From RUG11237 sp050874665 (GTDB taxonomy: Bacteria > Bacillota > Clostridia > Lachnospirales > Lachnospiraceae), in the NCBI GenBank assembly GCA_050874665.1, contig JBNMLC010000007.1:1-64000 (forward strand): 64,000 nucleotides of DNA, in the 5' to 3' direction. The notes under the pieces were generated by a model. That model was not told where the DNA came from, ran no database searches, and saw only the letters and a program-made list of their open reading frames with translations. Position numbers and translations under genes: made by a program. Of this stretch, positions 43,992 to 52,715 are shown in pieces (within the stretch, counting starts at the first letter, position 1; the number at the start of each line of letters is the position of its first letter).

Positions 43992-45008
43992 TTAAGCTAA
44001 TTCAGAGAAGTACTTAATTGTACGAACCATCTGGCTTGTGTAGCTGTTTTCATTATCATACCATGAAACAACCTGAACTTCATATAAATCATCAGCAACT
44101 TTAGATACCATTGTCTGTGTTGCATCGAATAAAGAACCAAATCTCATACCTACGATATCGCTAGATACGATTTCATCTGTGTTATATCCAAAAGATTCGT
44201 TAGAAGCTGCTTTCATAGCTGCATTGATTCCTTCAACTGTTACATCATTTCCTTTAACAACAGCTGTAAGAATAGTTGTAGAACCTGTTGGGGTTGGTAC
44301 ACGCTGTGCAGATCCGATTAATTTTCCGTTTAATTCTGGAATTACTAAACCGATAGCTTTTGCTGCACCTGTGCTGTTTGGAACAATGTTAACTGCTGCT
44401 GCACGAGATCTTCTTAAGTCACCTTTTCTCTGTGGTCCGTCAAGTGTCATCTGATCTCCTGTATAAGCATGGATTGTACACATAATACCAGACTGAATTG
44501 CTGCATATTTGTTTAATGCATCAGCCATAGGTGCTAAACAGTTTGTTGTACAAGAAGCAGCAGAAATGATCTTGTCTTCAGCTTTTAATGTTGTATGGTT
44601 TACATTGTAAACTACTGTAGGAAGGTCGTTTCCTGCTGGTGCAGAAATAACAACTTTACGAGCACCTGCATTGATATGAGCCTGTGCTTTGTCTTTTGAG
44701 CAGTAGAATCCTGAACATTCTAATACTACGTCTACTCCAAGTTCTCCCCATGGGCAGTTGTTTGCATCTGGGAATGCATAAATCTTGATTTCTTTTCCAT
44801 CAACTGTGATAGAATCTTCTCCAGCTGTTACTGTTTCAGCCTTTTCATATTTACCCTGTGATGAATCATACTTTAATAAATGTGCTAACATTTTAGGACT
44901 TGTTAAGTCGTTGATTGCAACTACTTCATATCCTTCTGCTCCGAACATCTGTCTGAATGCAAGACGTCCAATACGTCCAAAACCATTGATCGCTACTTTT
45001 ACTGCCAT
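43992..45008 (-). CDS. gap: Glyceraldehyde-3-phosphate dehydrogenase
   Basis: 338 residues. Oxidises glyceraldehyde-3-phosphate with NAD and phosphate. N-terminal MAVKVAINGFGRIGRLAFRQ (NAD loop), active-site Cys in SAASCTTNCLAPMA, HAYTGDQMTLDGPQRKGDLR, and C-terminal VSWYDNENSYTSQMVR. The start is MAVKVAI after AGGAGG; the longer frame adds 15 residues upstream of the ribosome site and is rejected. First gene of the lower-glycolysis group here. Confidence 0.98.
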   Translation of the reverse strand: MAVKVAINGFGRIGRLAFRQMFGAEGYEVVAINDLTSPKMLAHLLKYDSSQGKYEKAETVTAGEDSITVDGKEIKIYAFPDANNCPWGELGVDVVLECSGFYCSKDKAQAHINAGARKVVISAPAGNDLPTVVYNVNHTTLKAEDKIISAASCTTNCLAPMADALNKYAAIQSGIMCTIHAYTGDQMTLDGPQRKGDLRRSRAAAVNIVPNSTGAAKAIGLVIPELNGKLIGSAQRVPTPTGSTTILTAVVKGNDVTVEGINAAMKAASNESFGYNTDEIVSSDIVGMRFGSLFDATQTMVSKVADDLYEVQVVSWYDNENSYTSQMVRTIKYFSELA

Positions 45009-45354
45009 CTTTAATTTCCTCCTAAAGCTTTTAAATTTTATTTTCCCTGCCACTTCGGCAGTGGATTACGCTAAAATCCGTTAATGAGATTGTTAAAATT
45101 TCATCAACCTATTACATTTTACCTAATTTGTTCCAAAAATTCAAGTCATATTTCGAATTATTTTTTGAAAACGTGACACTTTCATAGTTTTTACACTTTC
45201 TAAGGCATTTTATTCTCATATTTCGTTAAATTGTACAAGCACTTCTATGATTCCCTGCATCTCCTTAATTCATCTAGACATTCCCCTACATATAAATTAT
45301 ACTTATTACAACAATTCACTCTACAAACACTTTTTCATTATCAGGAGGTGCACA

Positions 45355-46161
45355 ATGATACATTCAGACTTTCACTTACATACATCTTTTTCCGGCGACA
45401 GCCAGACGCCCATGAAGGACATGATTGAAAAGGGCATTTCCCTTGGCTTAAAGACCATGTGTTTTACAGAACATATGGATTTAGACTACGATCCACAATG
45501 TCCTGAAAATTTCGAATTAAATACAGAAGAATATTGGAAATCCTATCTACATTACAAGGAAGAATACCGGAATAAAATCGACTTACGCTTTGGTGTGGAA
45601 CTTGGATTACAGCCACATCTTTCTGAAACCCATTCTAAATACTTAACATCTTTCCCCTTTGATTTTGTAATTGGCTCTTCCCATCTGGTTCATGGGATTG
45701 ACCCATACTACCCTAAATTTTTTCAGGAAAATGATGAAAGTGCCTGTTATCTGGAATATTTTGAGTCTATTTTAGAAAATATCAGGAGTTTTACAGAATT
45801 CGATGTTTACGGTCATATCGATTATATCGTAAGATACTGCCCAAATCGTAAGGAAAACTATTCCTTCGATGATTATCGGGATATTCTAGATGAAATACTA
45901 AAGCAAATTATTTTTCTTGGAAAGGGAATTGAAGTAAATACCGGAGGATTTAAATACGGCTTAGGACACCCTAATCCTCATGAAAATATTTTGAAGCGCT
46001 ACAGGGAATTAGGCGGAGAAATTATCACTGTAGGCTCTGATGCCCATGTAACAGAATACTTAGGATACGAATTTTCCAAAATTCCCGGTATACTGAAAGA
46101 TGCAGGCTTTTCCTATTATACCGTATTCCAAAACCGCATTCCCGAATTCCTTCCTTTATAA
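45355..46161 (+). CDS. Histidinol-phosphatase-type PHP hydrolase
   Basis: 268 residues of the HisJ/HisK (PHP) family. Metal-binding motifs are present: SDFHLHTSFSGDSQTPMKDM (HxH), CFTEHMDLDY, GSSHLVHGIDPY (His), FDVYGHIDYIVRY and GSDAHVTEYLGYEF. It dephosphorylates histidinol phosphate in histidine synthesis in many Firmicutes, but no his genes are near and related members act on other phosphoesters. Start at MIHSDFHLH after AGGAGGTG; an upstream in-frame ATG is spurious. Confidence 0.88.
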   Translation: MIHSDFHLHTSFSGDSQTPMKDMIEKGISLGLKTMCFTEHMDLDYDPQCPENFELNTEEYWKSYLHYKEEYRNKIDLRFGVELGLQPHLSETHSKYLTSFPFDFVIGSSHLVHGIDPYYPKFFQENDESACYLEYFESILENIRSFTEFDVYGHIDYIVRYCPNRKENYSFDDYRDILDEILKQIIFLGKGIEVNTGGFKYGLGHPNPHENILKRYRELGGEIITVGSDAHVTEYLGYEFSKIPGILKDAGFSYYTVFQNRIPEFLPL

Positions 46162-46330
46162 TTGTAATGTCCGGAATTTTTTCTCCACGGGGTGTCAAAC
46201 CCCAGCCAAAACACGATTTCACATCATCTGGCATGGTTATTTTCATTAAATCTGGCATTTTACATCTTACCATTTTATCAGTACACTATCTCTGATATTT
46301 TAATATTTTTACTGCAAAGGAGTTTTTGTT

Positions 46331-46867
46331 ATGAAAAAAGAATCAGGTAAATTTTCTACGAATCAAATTTGTTCCATAGCACTTTTTATGGCACTTGTAT
46401 GTGTTTCCACATTATTTTTTAAAATACCGATTCCTTTAGGGTATGCACATTTAGGAAACGGATTTATCTTTTTAGCTTCCGTTTTCCTGGGTAATCCGGG
46501 TGGTATTCTTTGTGCCGGCATCGGTTCTGCCCTTGCAGACATGTTTGGCGGCTGGTATGCCTGGATGATTCCAACCTTAATTATTAAATCCATTATGGGT
46601 GGTGTAGTTTCTCTGATAGCCTGTGATAAAGAAGGCAAGGCCAAGATACTTAGTGCGAAAACCGGCATTGCCATTATTGTCGGAACTGTTGTTATGGTAT
46701 TGGGATATTTCATCGCAGGAAGCTTTTTAGAAGGTAATATTGCCGCAGGAGCCGCACAGATTCCGGGACTTGTAGGTGAGGACATTGTAGGAATCATTCT
46801 TTTCTATGTACTTGGCATCGCACTAGAAAAGGCTGGAATTTACAAGTTAATACAGGGACGTCATTAA
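46331..46867 (+). CDS. ECF transporter S component
   Basis: 178 residues, five to six membrane helices, matching PF07155-type ECF S components: IALFMALVCVSTLFFKIPIP, GYAHLGNGFIFLASVFLGNP, GSALADMFGGWYAWMIPTLI and IIKSIMGGVV. These membrane proteins bind a vitamin or cofactor precursor and share EcfA/T encoded elsewhere. Ligand not assigned. It has an AAGGAG ribosome site and its own terminator, so it is a single-gene unit, and no riboswitch is evident in its 170-nt leader. Confidence 0.85.
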   Translation: MKKESGKFSTNQICSIALFMALVCVSTLFFKIPIPLGYAHLGNGFIFLASVFLGNPGGILCAGIGSALADMFGGWYAWMIPTLIIKSIMGGVVSLIACDKEGKAKILSAKTGIAIIVGTVVMVLGYFIAGSFLEGNIAAGAAQIPGLVGEDIVGIILFYVLGIALEKAGIYKLIQGRH

Positions 46868-46886
46868 GATAGATTTTATGCAGAAC

Positions 46887-46916
46887 AGGCAGGAATACAA
46901 TTCCTGCCCCTTTTTT
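46887..46916 (+). terminator. Terminator of the ECF gene
   Basis: GGCAGGAAT/ATTCCTGCC with loop ACA, followed by CCTTTTTT. Confidence 0.9.
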
Positions 46917-46977
46917 ATTCATGATACATATACATGTCCAAACTTTCTGTTTATTTAACTCTGCTCTAATATAACTA

Positions 46978-47259
46978 TTATAACCATTTTATATATACAT
47001 ACGCTGCTGCCGCTATTTGAAGTATTAAAATTCCCGGCATTCCTATAACAAAGTACCAATGTTTTGTTTTATGCCTGCATAAAAACATTCCAAGATTAGA
47101 ACCAATGCTGCCACCCAGAATGGCAATCATAAATAATGTTTTCTCCGAAACTCTCCATTCATGCTTTCTTGCTTTTCTTTTATCAATATACATAGACCAA
47201 AAACCAATCACAGTCATAATCAATACATATCCTAGAATTATTTTAACCTGTATTATCAT
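46978..47259 (-). CDS. DUF1294 membrane protein
   Basis: 93 residues. Matches DUF1294: MSMYIDKRKARKHEWRVSEK-type motif (here FWSMYIDKRKARKHEWRVSE), then ILGGSIGSNLGMFLCRHKTK and HWYFVIGMPGIL. Three helices. A short version without the cold-shock domain found in some bacteria. Function unknown. AAGGAG precedes the start. Confidence 0.88.
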   Translation of the reverse strand: MIIQVKIILGYVLIMTVIGFWSMYIDKRKARKHEWRVSEKTLFMIAILGGSIGSNLGMFLCRHKTKHWYFVIGMPGILILQIAAAAYVYIKWL

Positions 47260-47299
47260 CCTATTCTCCTTGCCTATACAACATCAATAAACAAATAAG

Positions 47300-47337
47300 C
47301 AGCCTCCAGAGCTGTTTAAATTTACTCTGAAAGCTGC
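47300..47337 (-). terminator. Terminator of the DUF1266 lipoprotein gene
   Basis: GCAGCTTTCAGAG pairs with CTCTGGAGGCTGC around an AT-rich loop, then TTATTTG on the minus strand. Confidence 0.65.
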
Positions 47338-47353
47338 CACATTTATCTACTGT

Positions 47354-48601
47354 TTACCATGTCTTTTCAAAAGTTAAGTTCCAATCTACATGATACAAAC
47401 TATTTTCTTCCTGCTTAAGTTCTTCATAGATGGCTCTTCTTTCATCACTGCTTTCTTCTGCCCAATATTCATATCCACGCAGATAGCTGTCCATTGCTTC
47501 ATCCCATGAACTATATAACGGCTGCATCGTCTGTGCTATTTCCAGAGATTTATCCAAAGCTTCCTGCTCTGTATAATATCCTGCATGATAATAAAAAGCA
47601 GCTAAGGATAAGGCACGGCAGTAATCCCATGCATCTATCGCATTTTCACCATATTGCTCATACAAGCCATACATATCTGCTAAATGCTGCGCTTCATCAT
47701 CTGTCACCTCATAGTTTTCCAGTATAAAATCTTTTCTTCCGTCTGCTGATACATTCTGTATTCCTGCATCAACAAGACTTTTCATGGAATCTTTAAAATC
47801 CTGTCTGTGACCTTCTGATAAAATCCACTCCATTGTTTCATCTGCGGATGCTCTGTCCGTAACTTCCCATGAACTTTTTAAAGCTTCCTTTACTATTTCA
47901 GCATTTTCTTCATTTGCTGCCAGACCACCAAAATACTGTAAATTATAATGATTCAATTTACTTAAGATTGCATAAGACGCATCAAACCAACGAATGGTAT
48001 CTGTCATTTCCGTTGCAAAATTATTTTCTTCTTCTAGCGGTGTTTCTTTTAAGGTAGTACAAGAAGCGTTAAAGCTTGCCTTTTCTTTGTCCGTAATAGT
48101 TTTTGATGAATATACGAGCATATAATAAGCATAATCACTTTCACCATAAATAATATATGCCTCTCCTGTTCCAGCATCAGAGCTTATGTTACAAGTAACT
48201 GCAGATACACTTGTTAATCCTGCCACCTCTGGCGCATCTGTAGGCTGCGCATCTGTAATATTAAAAGATTCTTCCATCATTGCCTGTAAATCTTCTAAAC
48301 TGTTAACTGTGCCATTGTACTGATTCTTTGGAAGCTGTGTTACCACAACTTCATCACCTTTACTCTGACTTTGAACTCCAAGCCATGTATCGATTCCTAA
48401 ATCCTGTGTTTCCCAACCATCTTCTAAATAAATAGATACGGTTCCACTCCCCGCAGTATATTCTTTCATTTTAGCAAGAATATCCTCCGTTGTCTGTTGC
48501 TTGCCTCCGTCTGCTGTCTGTCCGCACGCAGTCAATCCCACTGCCATCGATGCTGTCAGTGCTACCAGGCATAGCCTTTTTTTCAATTTTGTTCCTCTCA
48601 T
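47354..48601 (-). CDS. Lipoprotein with C-terminal DUF1266 domain
   Basis: 415 residues. Signal peptide with lipobox LTACGQ (Cys at about residue 26). The middle (about 40-190) is an unassigned domain with alternating strands. Residues about 210-400 match DUF1266: SSWEVTDRASADETMEWILS, EGHRQDF, IDAWDYCRALSLAAFYYHAG and YTEQEALDKSLEIAQTM with SWDEAMDSYLRGYEYW. DUF1266 proteins are usually cytoplasmic in enterobacteria; here it would sit outside the membrane. Function unknown. Single-gene unit. Confidence 0.8.
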   Translation of the reverse strand: MRGTKLKKRLCLVALTASMAVGLTACGQTADGGKQQTTEDILAKMKEYTAGSGTVSIYLEDGWETQDLGIDTWLGVQSQSKGDEVVVTQLPKNQYNGTVNSLEDLQAMMEESFNITDAQPTDAPEVAGLTSVSAVTCNISSDAGTGEAYIIYGESDYAYYMLVYSSKTITDKEKASFNASCTTLKETPLEEENNFATEMTDTIRWFDASYAILSKLNHYNLQYFGGLAANEENAEIVKEALKSSWEVTDRASADETMEWILSEGHRQDFKDSMKSLVDAGIQNVSADGRKDFILENYEVTDDEAQHLADMYGLYEQYGENAIDAWDYCRALSLAAFYYHAGYYTEQEALDKSLEIAQTMQPLYSSWDEAMDSYLRGYEYWAEESSDERRAIYEELKQEENSLYHVDWNLTFEKTW

Positions 48602-48692
48602 AAAATCCTCTTTCTCCTTTTGTTATTTTAGCTATTAAAGTATAACTTATGATAACTAAAAAAGCAACTTTTCCACTACGATACTTTTCCTG

Positions 48693-49619
48693 TCAATCTG
48701 CAGGATTTACATGCACCATAATATGCTTTACTCTCGGAAACTCTCCCTCTATCTTTTCGTGTACGCGTTCTGCAATATCATGAGCTTCCCTTAATGTCTT
48801 TGAACTTTTTACTTCAATTTCTATATCTGCATAAATTTTGTTTCCAAATACTCTTGTCTGAAGTAAATCGATGCATAGTACTTCGGTTTCTTCCATGATG
48901 CATTCATATATTTGTCTTTCCGTTTGTTCATCACAAGAATGATCTACCATCTTATTAATAGCATCTTTGAAAATATCATAAGATGCCTTGACAATAAAAA
49001 CAAAAATCACAATACTGGCTACAGAATCCATTACCGCATATCCAAGTCTTGCTCCTCCTATGCCCACCAGGGCTCCTATAGAGGAAAATGCATCGGAACG
49101 ATGGTGCCACGCATCTGCCATTAGTGCACTAGAATCAATCCGTCTGGCATTCACCTTTGTATACCAAAACATTATCTCTTTTACAATAATTGATATCAAA
49201 GCGGCTGCCAATGCCAATGTCCCGGGCACCTCTAAAGTTTCATAATTTCCATGAATAATGTTTTTCAATGCTTCAAAGCCTATTGCAAGTCCGGTCATAA
49301 GCAAGACCATAGATAAAATAATGGCTGCTACACATTCTAAGCGTTCATGACCATAAGGATGTTCTTTGTCTGATTCTTTCGAAGCAAATTTAATTCCAAT
49401 AATAACTACAATGGTGCTGAATACATCAGATGCCGAATGAACTGCATCACTAATCATGGCATTCGAATTTGCCACAATCCCTGCTAAAAGCTTTAAAATA
49501 GAAAGTATAATATTTACGCCAATCGTCACGATAGATACTTTTGTCGCCACTTTATGGAATGTATCACTACTTTCTGACCTGTTCTTTTCTTTTTTTACAG
49601 TTACTCCCTTTTCGCTCAT
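48693..49619 (-). CDS. Cation diffusion facilitator (CDF) metal exporter
   Basis: 308 residues, six membrane helices plus cytoplasmic domain. The transport site is formed by HSASDVFSTIVV (helix 2) and MADAWHHRSDAFSSIGALVG (helix 5), followed by the CDF cytoplasmic beta-alpha-beta domain (residues about 215-308) ending VKHIMVHVNPAD. It exports divalent metals by proton antiport. Start at MSEKGVTVKKE after GGAGGG; the upstream extension is rejected. Its 5' leader forms a probable metal riboswitch, so nickel or cobalt are likely substrates. Confidence 0.9.
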   Translation of the reverse strand: MSEKGVTVKKEKNRSESSDTFHKVATKVSIVTIGVNIILSILKLLAGIVANSNAMISDAVHSASDVFSTIVVIIGIKFASKESDKEHPYGHERLECVAAIILSMVLLMTGLAIGFEALKNIIHGNYETLEVPGTLALAAALISIIVKEIMFWYTKVNARRIDSSALMADAWHHRSDAFSSIGALVGIGGARLGYAVMDSVASIVIFVFIVKASYDIFKDAINKMVDHSCDEQTERQIYECIMEETEVLCIDLLQTRVFGNKIYADIEIEVKSSKTLREAHDIAERVHEKIEGEFPRVKHIMVHVNPAD

Positions 49620-49710
49620 GCCTGTTCCCTCCAAATATGATATGAAATACTCTATGGCACTAAATATGCGTGGGGAACCTTTTTTAGAAGTTTTTCCTTT
49701 CAAAAAGTAT

Positions 49711-49815
49711 AAAAAAACACCCACGTCCAGTATTAGCAACTACTGTCCCGTGGATGATATTGTCCACTGTCACATCTGTGACCCGACTCCATGATGTTCT
49801 ATCACGGTCTGCTCA
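49711..49815 (-). promoter_or_regulatory. Candidate NiCo (czcD) riboswitch with terminator
   Basis: The leader folds as four successive hairpins on the minus strand: CCGTGAT/ATCATGG (49789-49807), GTCACA/TGTGAC (49769-49782), GTGGA/TCCAC (49750-49767) and CAGTA/TACTG (49728-49745), with purine-rich linkers such as GGGACAG and GGACGTGGG. An intrinsic terminator (CCACG/CGTGG extending hairpin 4, then TTTTTTT at 49711-49717) uses bases 49750-49753 that hairpin 3 also needs, so formation of hairpin 3 should prevent termination. NiCo riboswitches have four helices and control czcD-type exporters in this way. Identity with the Rfam consensus is unchecked. Confidence 0.65.
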
Positions 49816-49856
49816 GTTTGTACTGTAGATTTGTATGCAGTGCAAAGAGTTTACTT

Positions 49857-49885
49857 ATTTTAACATAAATGATTGGGATTGTCAA
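49857..49885 (-). promoter_or_regulatory. Promoter of the CDF gene and leader
   Basis: TTGACA (49880-49885), 17-nt spacer, TAAAAT (49857-49862); transcription would start near 49850, giving a leader of about 230 nt. Confidence 0.8.
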
Positions 49886-49943
49886 ATCAGCGCAAAGTTT
49901 TTTCTCCTTCCCCTATACCTTATAATATAATTCCAGAAGAAAC

Positions 49944-50771
49944 CTATCGGGAAGCAAGCTGCCAAAAAGCCACCGCACTTGCTGCAGCTACGTTGAGAGA
50001 ATCCACCCCGTGGGACATGGGAATTCGAACTGTATAATCGCAGTTAGAAATGGTACAGGGTGTCAGTCCCTCCCCTTCCGTTCCCAACACGATAGCAAGC
50101 TTTTCTTCTGCCATAAGTCTGGAATCATCTATTCTAATGGAATTATCATGTAATGCCATTGCGGCAGTCTTAAATCCTAACTGATGTAAATATTGGATAC
50201 CACCTTCAGACCACGGGACAGATTCCTCCTCTATGTATGTCCACGGAATCTGGAATACTGTACCCATGCTGACTCTTGCAGCCCGGCGGTATAGTGGATT
50301 GCTACATTGAGAAGTAAGTAATACCGCATCAATATTCAATGCTGCAGCAGAACGGAAAATAGCCCCTACATTAGTGGGATTCATAATATGTTCCAATACA
50401 GCAATCCGCCTTGCACCATGACACACTTCCTCCACGCTTGGCAATTTCGGGCGATGCATAGCACACAACATTCCTCTGGTTAACTGGAAACCGGTCAATT
50501 TTGTAAGCACTTCAAACTCGGCAGTATAGACAGGGATTTCTCCACAGCGGGCAATCATATCTTTTGCCTGTCCTTCAATGTGCTTACGTTCTACCAAACA
50601 GGAGACCGGTTCATATCCCGCATCAAGAGCACGTTCAATCACCTTTGGACTTTCTGCAATAAAAAGTCCCTTTTCCGGCTCATGACGATTCAATAACTGC
50701 ACTTCCGTAAGACGGGCATACACATCCAGTTCCGGTGCTTCAAAGTCTGTTATTTCAATAATATTTGGCAT
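49944..50771 (-). CDS. TrmH/SpoU-family RNA 2'-O-methyltransferase
   Basis: 275 residues. N-terminal substrate-binding domain (about 20-95, GLFIAESPKVIERALDAGYE) then SpoU catalytic domain with motif 1 MNPTNVGAIFRSAAALN, motif 2 LAIVLGTEGEGLTP and motif 3 IPMSHGVDSLNVAAASAVAF, forming the trefoil knot that binds S-adenosylmethionine. It methylates ribose in rRNA or tRNA; the exact site is unknown. Start at MPNIIEITDFE after AAGGAG. Confidence 0.9.
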   Translation of the reverse strand: MPNIIEITDFEAPELDVYARLTEVQLLNRHEPEKGLFIAESPKVIERALDAGYEPVSCLVERKHIEGQAKDMIARCGEIPVYTAEFEVLTKLTGFQLTRGMLCAMHRPKLPSVEEVCHGARRIAVLEHIMNPTNVGAIFRSAAALNIDAVLLTSQCSNPLYRRAARVSMGTVFQIPWTYIEEESVPWSEGGIQYLHQLGFKTAAMALHDNSIRIDDSRLMAEEKLAIVLGTEGEGLTPCTISNCDYTVRIPMSHGVDSLNVAAASAVAFWQLASR

Positions 50772-50895
50772 AAAATTCTCCTTTCTTAGATTACTCTTAC
50801 ACTTCTTCCATTGGCTATACAGCTTCACACTGTAAGTTTCAGCAAGTATGGACGCAGCTGGAATCAGACCTTTTGACACTGTAATCTTATCATAA

Positions 50896-50934
50896 ATAAA
50901 AGTCCTAAAATGAACTACCCATTTCAGGACTTTT
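50896..50934. terminator. Terminator after the TrpXYZ-like operon
   Basis: AAAAGTCCT-AAAT pairs with ATTT-AGGACTTTT; symmetric A and T arms. It is 25 nt past the ATPase stop on the minus strand. Confidence 0.8.
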
Positions 50935-50958
50935 GCATGTTCTATATCATTGCTTTTT

Positions 50959-51753
50959 TTAATTCAACAACATTCTATCATTATCCAGTTCCTTATTCTT
51001 CTTTTGGGAATATAGTTTCATAAGACCGTCTATCGTCAGTTCACTCTTTTCCCTATCCTCCAAGTCAAGAATAATCTCTCCACTATCTAACATAAGCAGT
51101 CGGTTTCCCGTAGTCAGGGCAGATTTTAAATTATGCGTAATCATCATTGTCGTAAGCTTCTTCTCTGCCACAATTTCTTTCGTGATATTCATTACCTTTT
51201 CTGCCGTAGCAGGGTCAAGTGCTGCTGTATGCTCATCTAGCAGAAGCAGTTTAGGTGTCGTCATTGTACACATTAAAAGAGTAACCACCTGTCTTTGTCC
51301 ACCGGAAAGTAACCCCACTTTTGCATCCATGCGATCTTCTAACCCCATAGAGAACCTGCTTAAATATTCCCGAAACATCATGCTGTCTTTTTTGCTAATG
51401 GCAAATTTCAGAGGGTTTTTACGATTTCTCGAATACGCAAGTGCCAGATTCTCTTCAATCGTCATGTGCGGAGCCGTTCCTCTCATAGGGTCCTGAAATA
51501 CTCTGCCAATATATCTTGCTCTTTTGTGCTCTGATACAAATGTAATATCTTCACCATCCAGAAAAACGCCGCCCTGATCTAAAATAAAATTTCCACATAC
51601 AGCACCAAATAATGTGGATTTTCCTGCACCATTAGAACCTACTATCGTAACAAAATCTCCGTCTTTTAATGTAAGATTCACATGATTTAAAGCTCTGTGT
51701 TCATTAGGAGTACCCTTTAAAAATGTTTTCTGTGCATTTACAAGCTCTAACAT
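50959..51753 (-). CDS. ABC transporter ATP-binding protein (TrpZ-like)
   Basis: 264-residue ATPase. Walker A VGSNGAGKSTLFGAVCGN, signature LLSGGQRQVVTLLM, Walker B LLLLDEHTAALDP, H-loop MMITHNLKSALTTGNRLLML. Third gene of a three-gene importer with a PF04392-type binding protein and one permease; such systems import tryptophan or other aromatic or small molecules (TrpXYZ). Start at MLELVNAQKTF after GGGAGG. Confidence 0.92.
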   Translation of the reverse strand: MLELVNAQKTFLKGTPNEHRALNHVNLTLKDGDFVTIVGSNGAGKSTLFGAVCGNFILDQGGVFLDGEDITFVSEHKRARYIGRVFQDPMRGTAPHMTIEENLALAYSRNRKNPLKFAISKKDSMMFREYLSRFSMGLEDRMDAKVGLLSGGQRQVVTLLMCTMTTPKLLLLDEHTAALDPATAEKVMNITKEIVAEKKLTTMMITHNLKSALTTGNRLLMLDSGEIILDLEDREKSELTIDGLMKLYSQKKNKELDNDRMLLN

Positions 51754-51754
51754 T

Positions 51755-52690
51755 TTATCTTCCTCCCTTCCAATCACTTCGATAATTCAAATATTCCTGT
51801 TTTTGCGCTTTTCTCGTTCTCTTTCCATTCCAGAAATTTTGAATTACCGGCAATGCCAGTGCCACCCCTACAATAATAGACGACACCAGCTTCAATGCAT
51901 ATGCCGGGAAAAAGCTATTAGACATGGCTAACGCAACAATAAAGCGATACACCACTGAACCAACAATCGCACTAAAAATTCCGGCGGTAACACTTCTCTT
52001 TCGAATAAAAAGCTCTCCTATAATCACAGAAGCCAGACCTACCACTAAGATTCCCACACCGGAATTAATGTCTGCAAATCCCTGATACTGTGCAATCAGA
52101 CCTCCACACAATGCAATACAGCCATTTCCAATTGCAAGCGCCAGTATCTTTGTTACATTAATATTAATAGAAGAAGCCTTTACCATTTCTTCATTGTCGC
52201 CTGTTGCCCGAATGCATAGTCCTATATGAGTCCGGAAAAATAGGATTAAAATTGCTGCTGTCACCATAACCGCAACGATAGCAATAATCAATTTGCTCAT
52301 TTCCTTATCTAAGCCAAATAAATCATAGCTTATTTTAAATAAGGTATCATTCGCAATCAATGATAAATTAGAGCTGCTTCCCATAATGCACAAATTCACT
52401 GTGTACAACCCACTCATAGTAAGAATTCCCGCCAATATAGGATGAATCCCACATTTTGTCTGTAAAAAACCTGTAATTACTCCCGCCAATGCACCTGCCA
52501 ATATGGCAAATAAAATTCCAAGCATCGGATGTCCGCTTACAGTAAATACTGCTGAAACTGCAAGTCCAAAGGTAAAACTTCCCTCAGCAGTCAAATCAGG
52601 AATGTTCAAAATACGAAATGTAATATAAATTCCCATTGCTAATAATCCGTACAAAAGTCCTAACTGCAGGGAACCCAACACTAATGCCAT
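51755..52690 (-). CDS. ABC transporter permease (TrpY-like)
   Basis: 311 residues, about nine membrane helices, of the branched-chain/TrpY-like permease class: GLLAMGIYITFRILNIPDLT, AEGSFTFGLAV, TGFLQTKCGIHPILAGILTM, RATGDNEEMVKASSININVT and VGLASVIIGELF. Its stop is next to the ATPase start, so the two are translationally coupled. Start at MALVLGSLQLG after AAAGGAAG. Confidence 0.92.
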   Translation of the reverse strand: MALVLGSLQLGLLYGLLAMGIYITFRILNIPDLTAEGSFTFGLAVSAVFTVSGHPMLGILFAILAGALAGVITGFLQTKCGIHPILAGILTMSGLYTVNLCIMGSSSNLSLIANDTLFKISYDLFGLDKEMSKLIIAIVAVMVTAAILILFFRTHIGLCIRATGDNEEMVKASSININVTKILALAIGNGCIALCGGLIAQYQGFADINSGVGILVVGLASVIIGELFIRKRSVTAGIFSAIVGSVVYRFIVALAMSNSFFPAYALKLVSSIIVGVALALPVIQNFWNGKRTRKAQKQEYLNYRSDWKGGR

Positions 52691-52715
52691 TTTCTTTCTT
52701 CCTTTCTGCTGTTTC

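Noticed and set aside
46025..46273. Minus-strand ORF of 82 codons
   Set aside because: It overlaps the 3' end of the PHP phosphatase gene on the other strand, has no ribosome site and no recognised domain; treated as a shadow.
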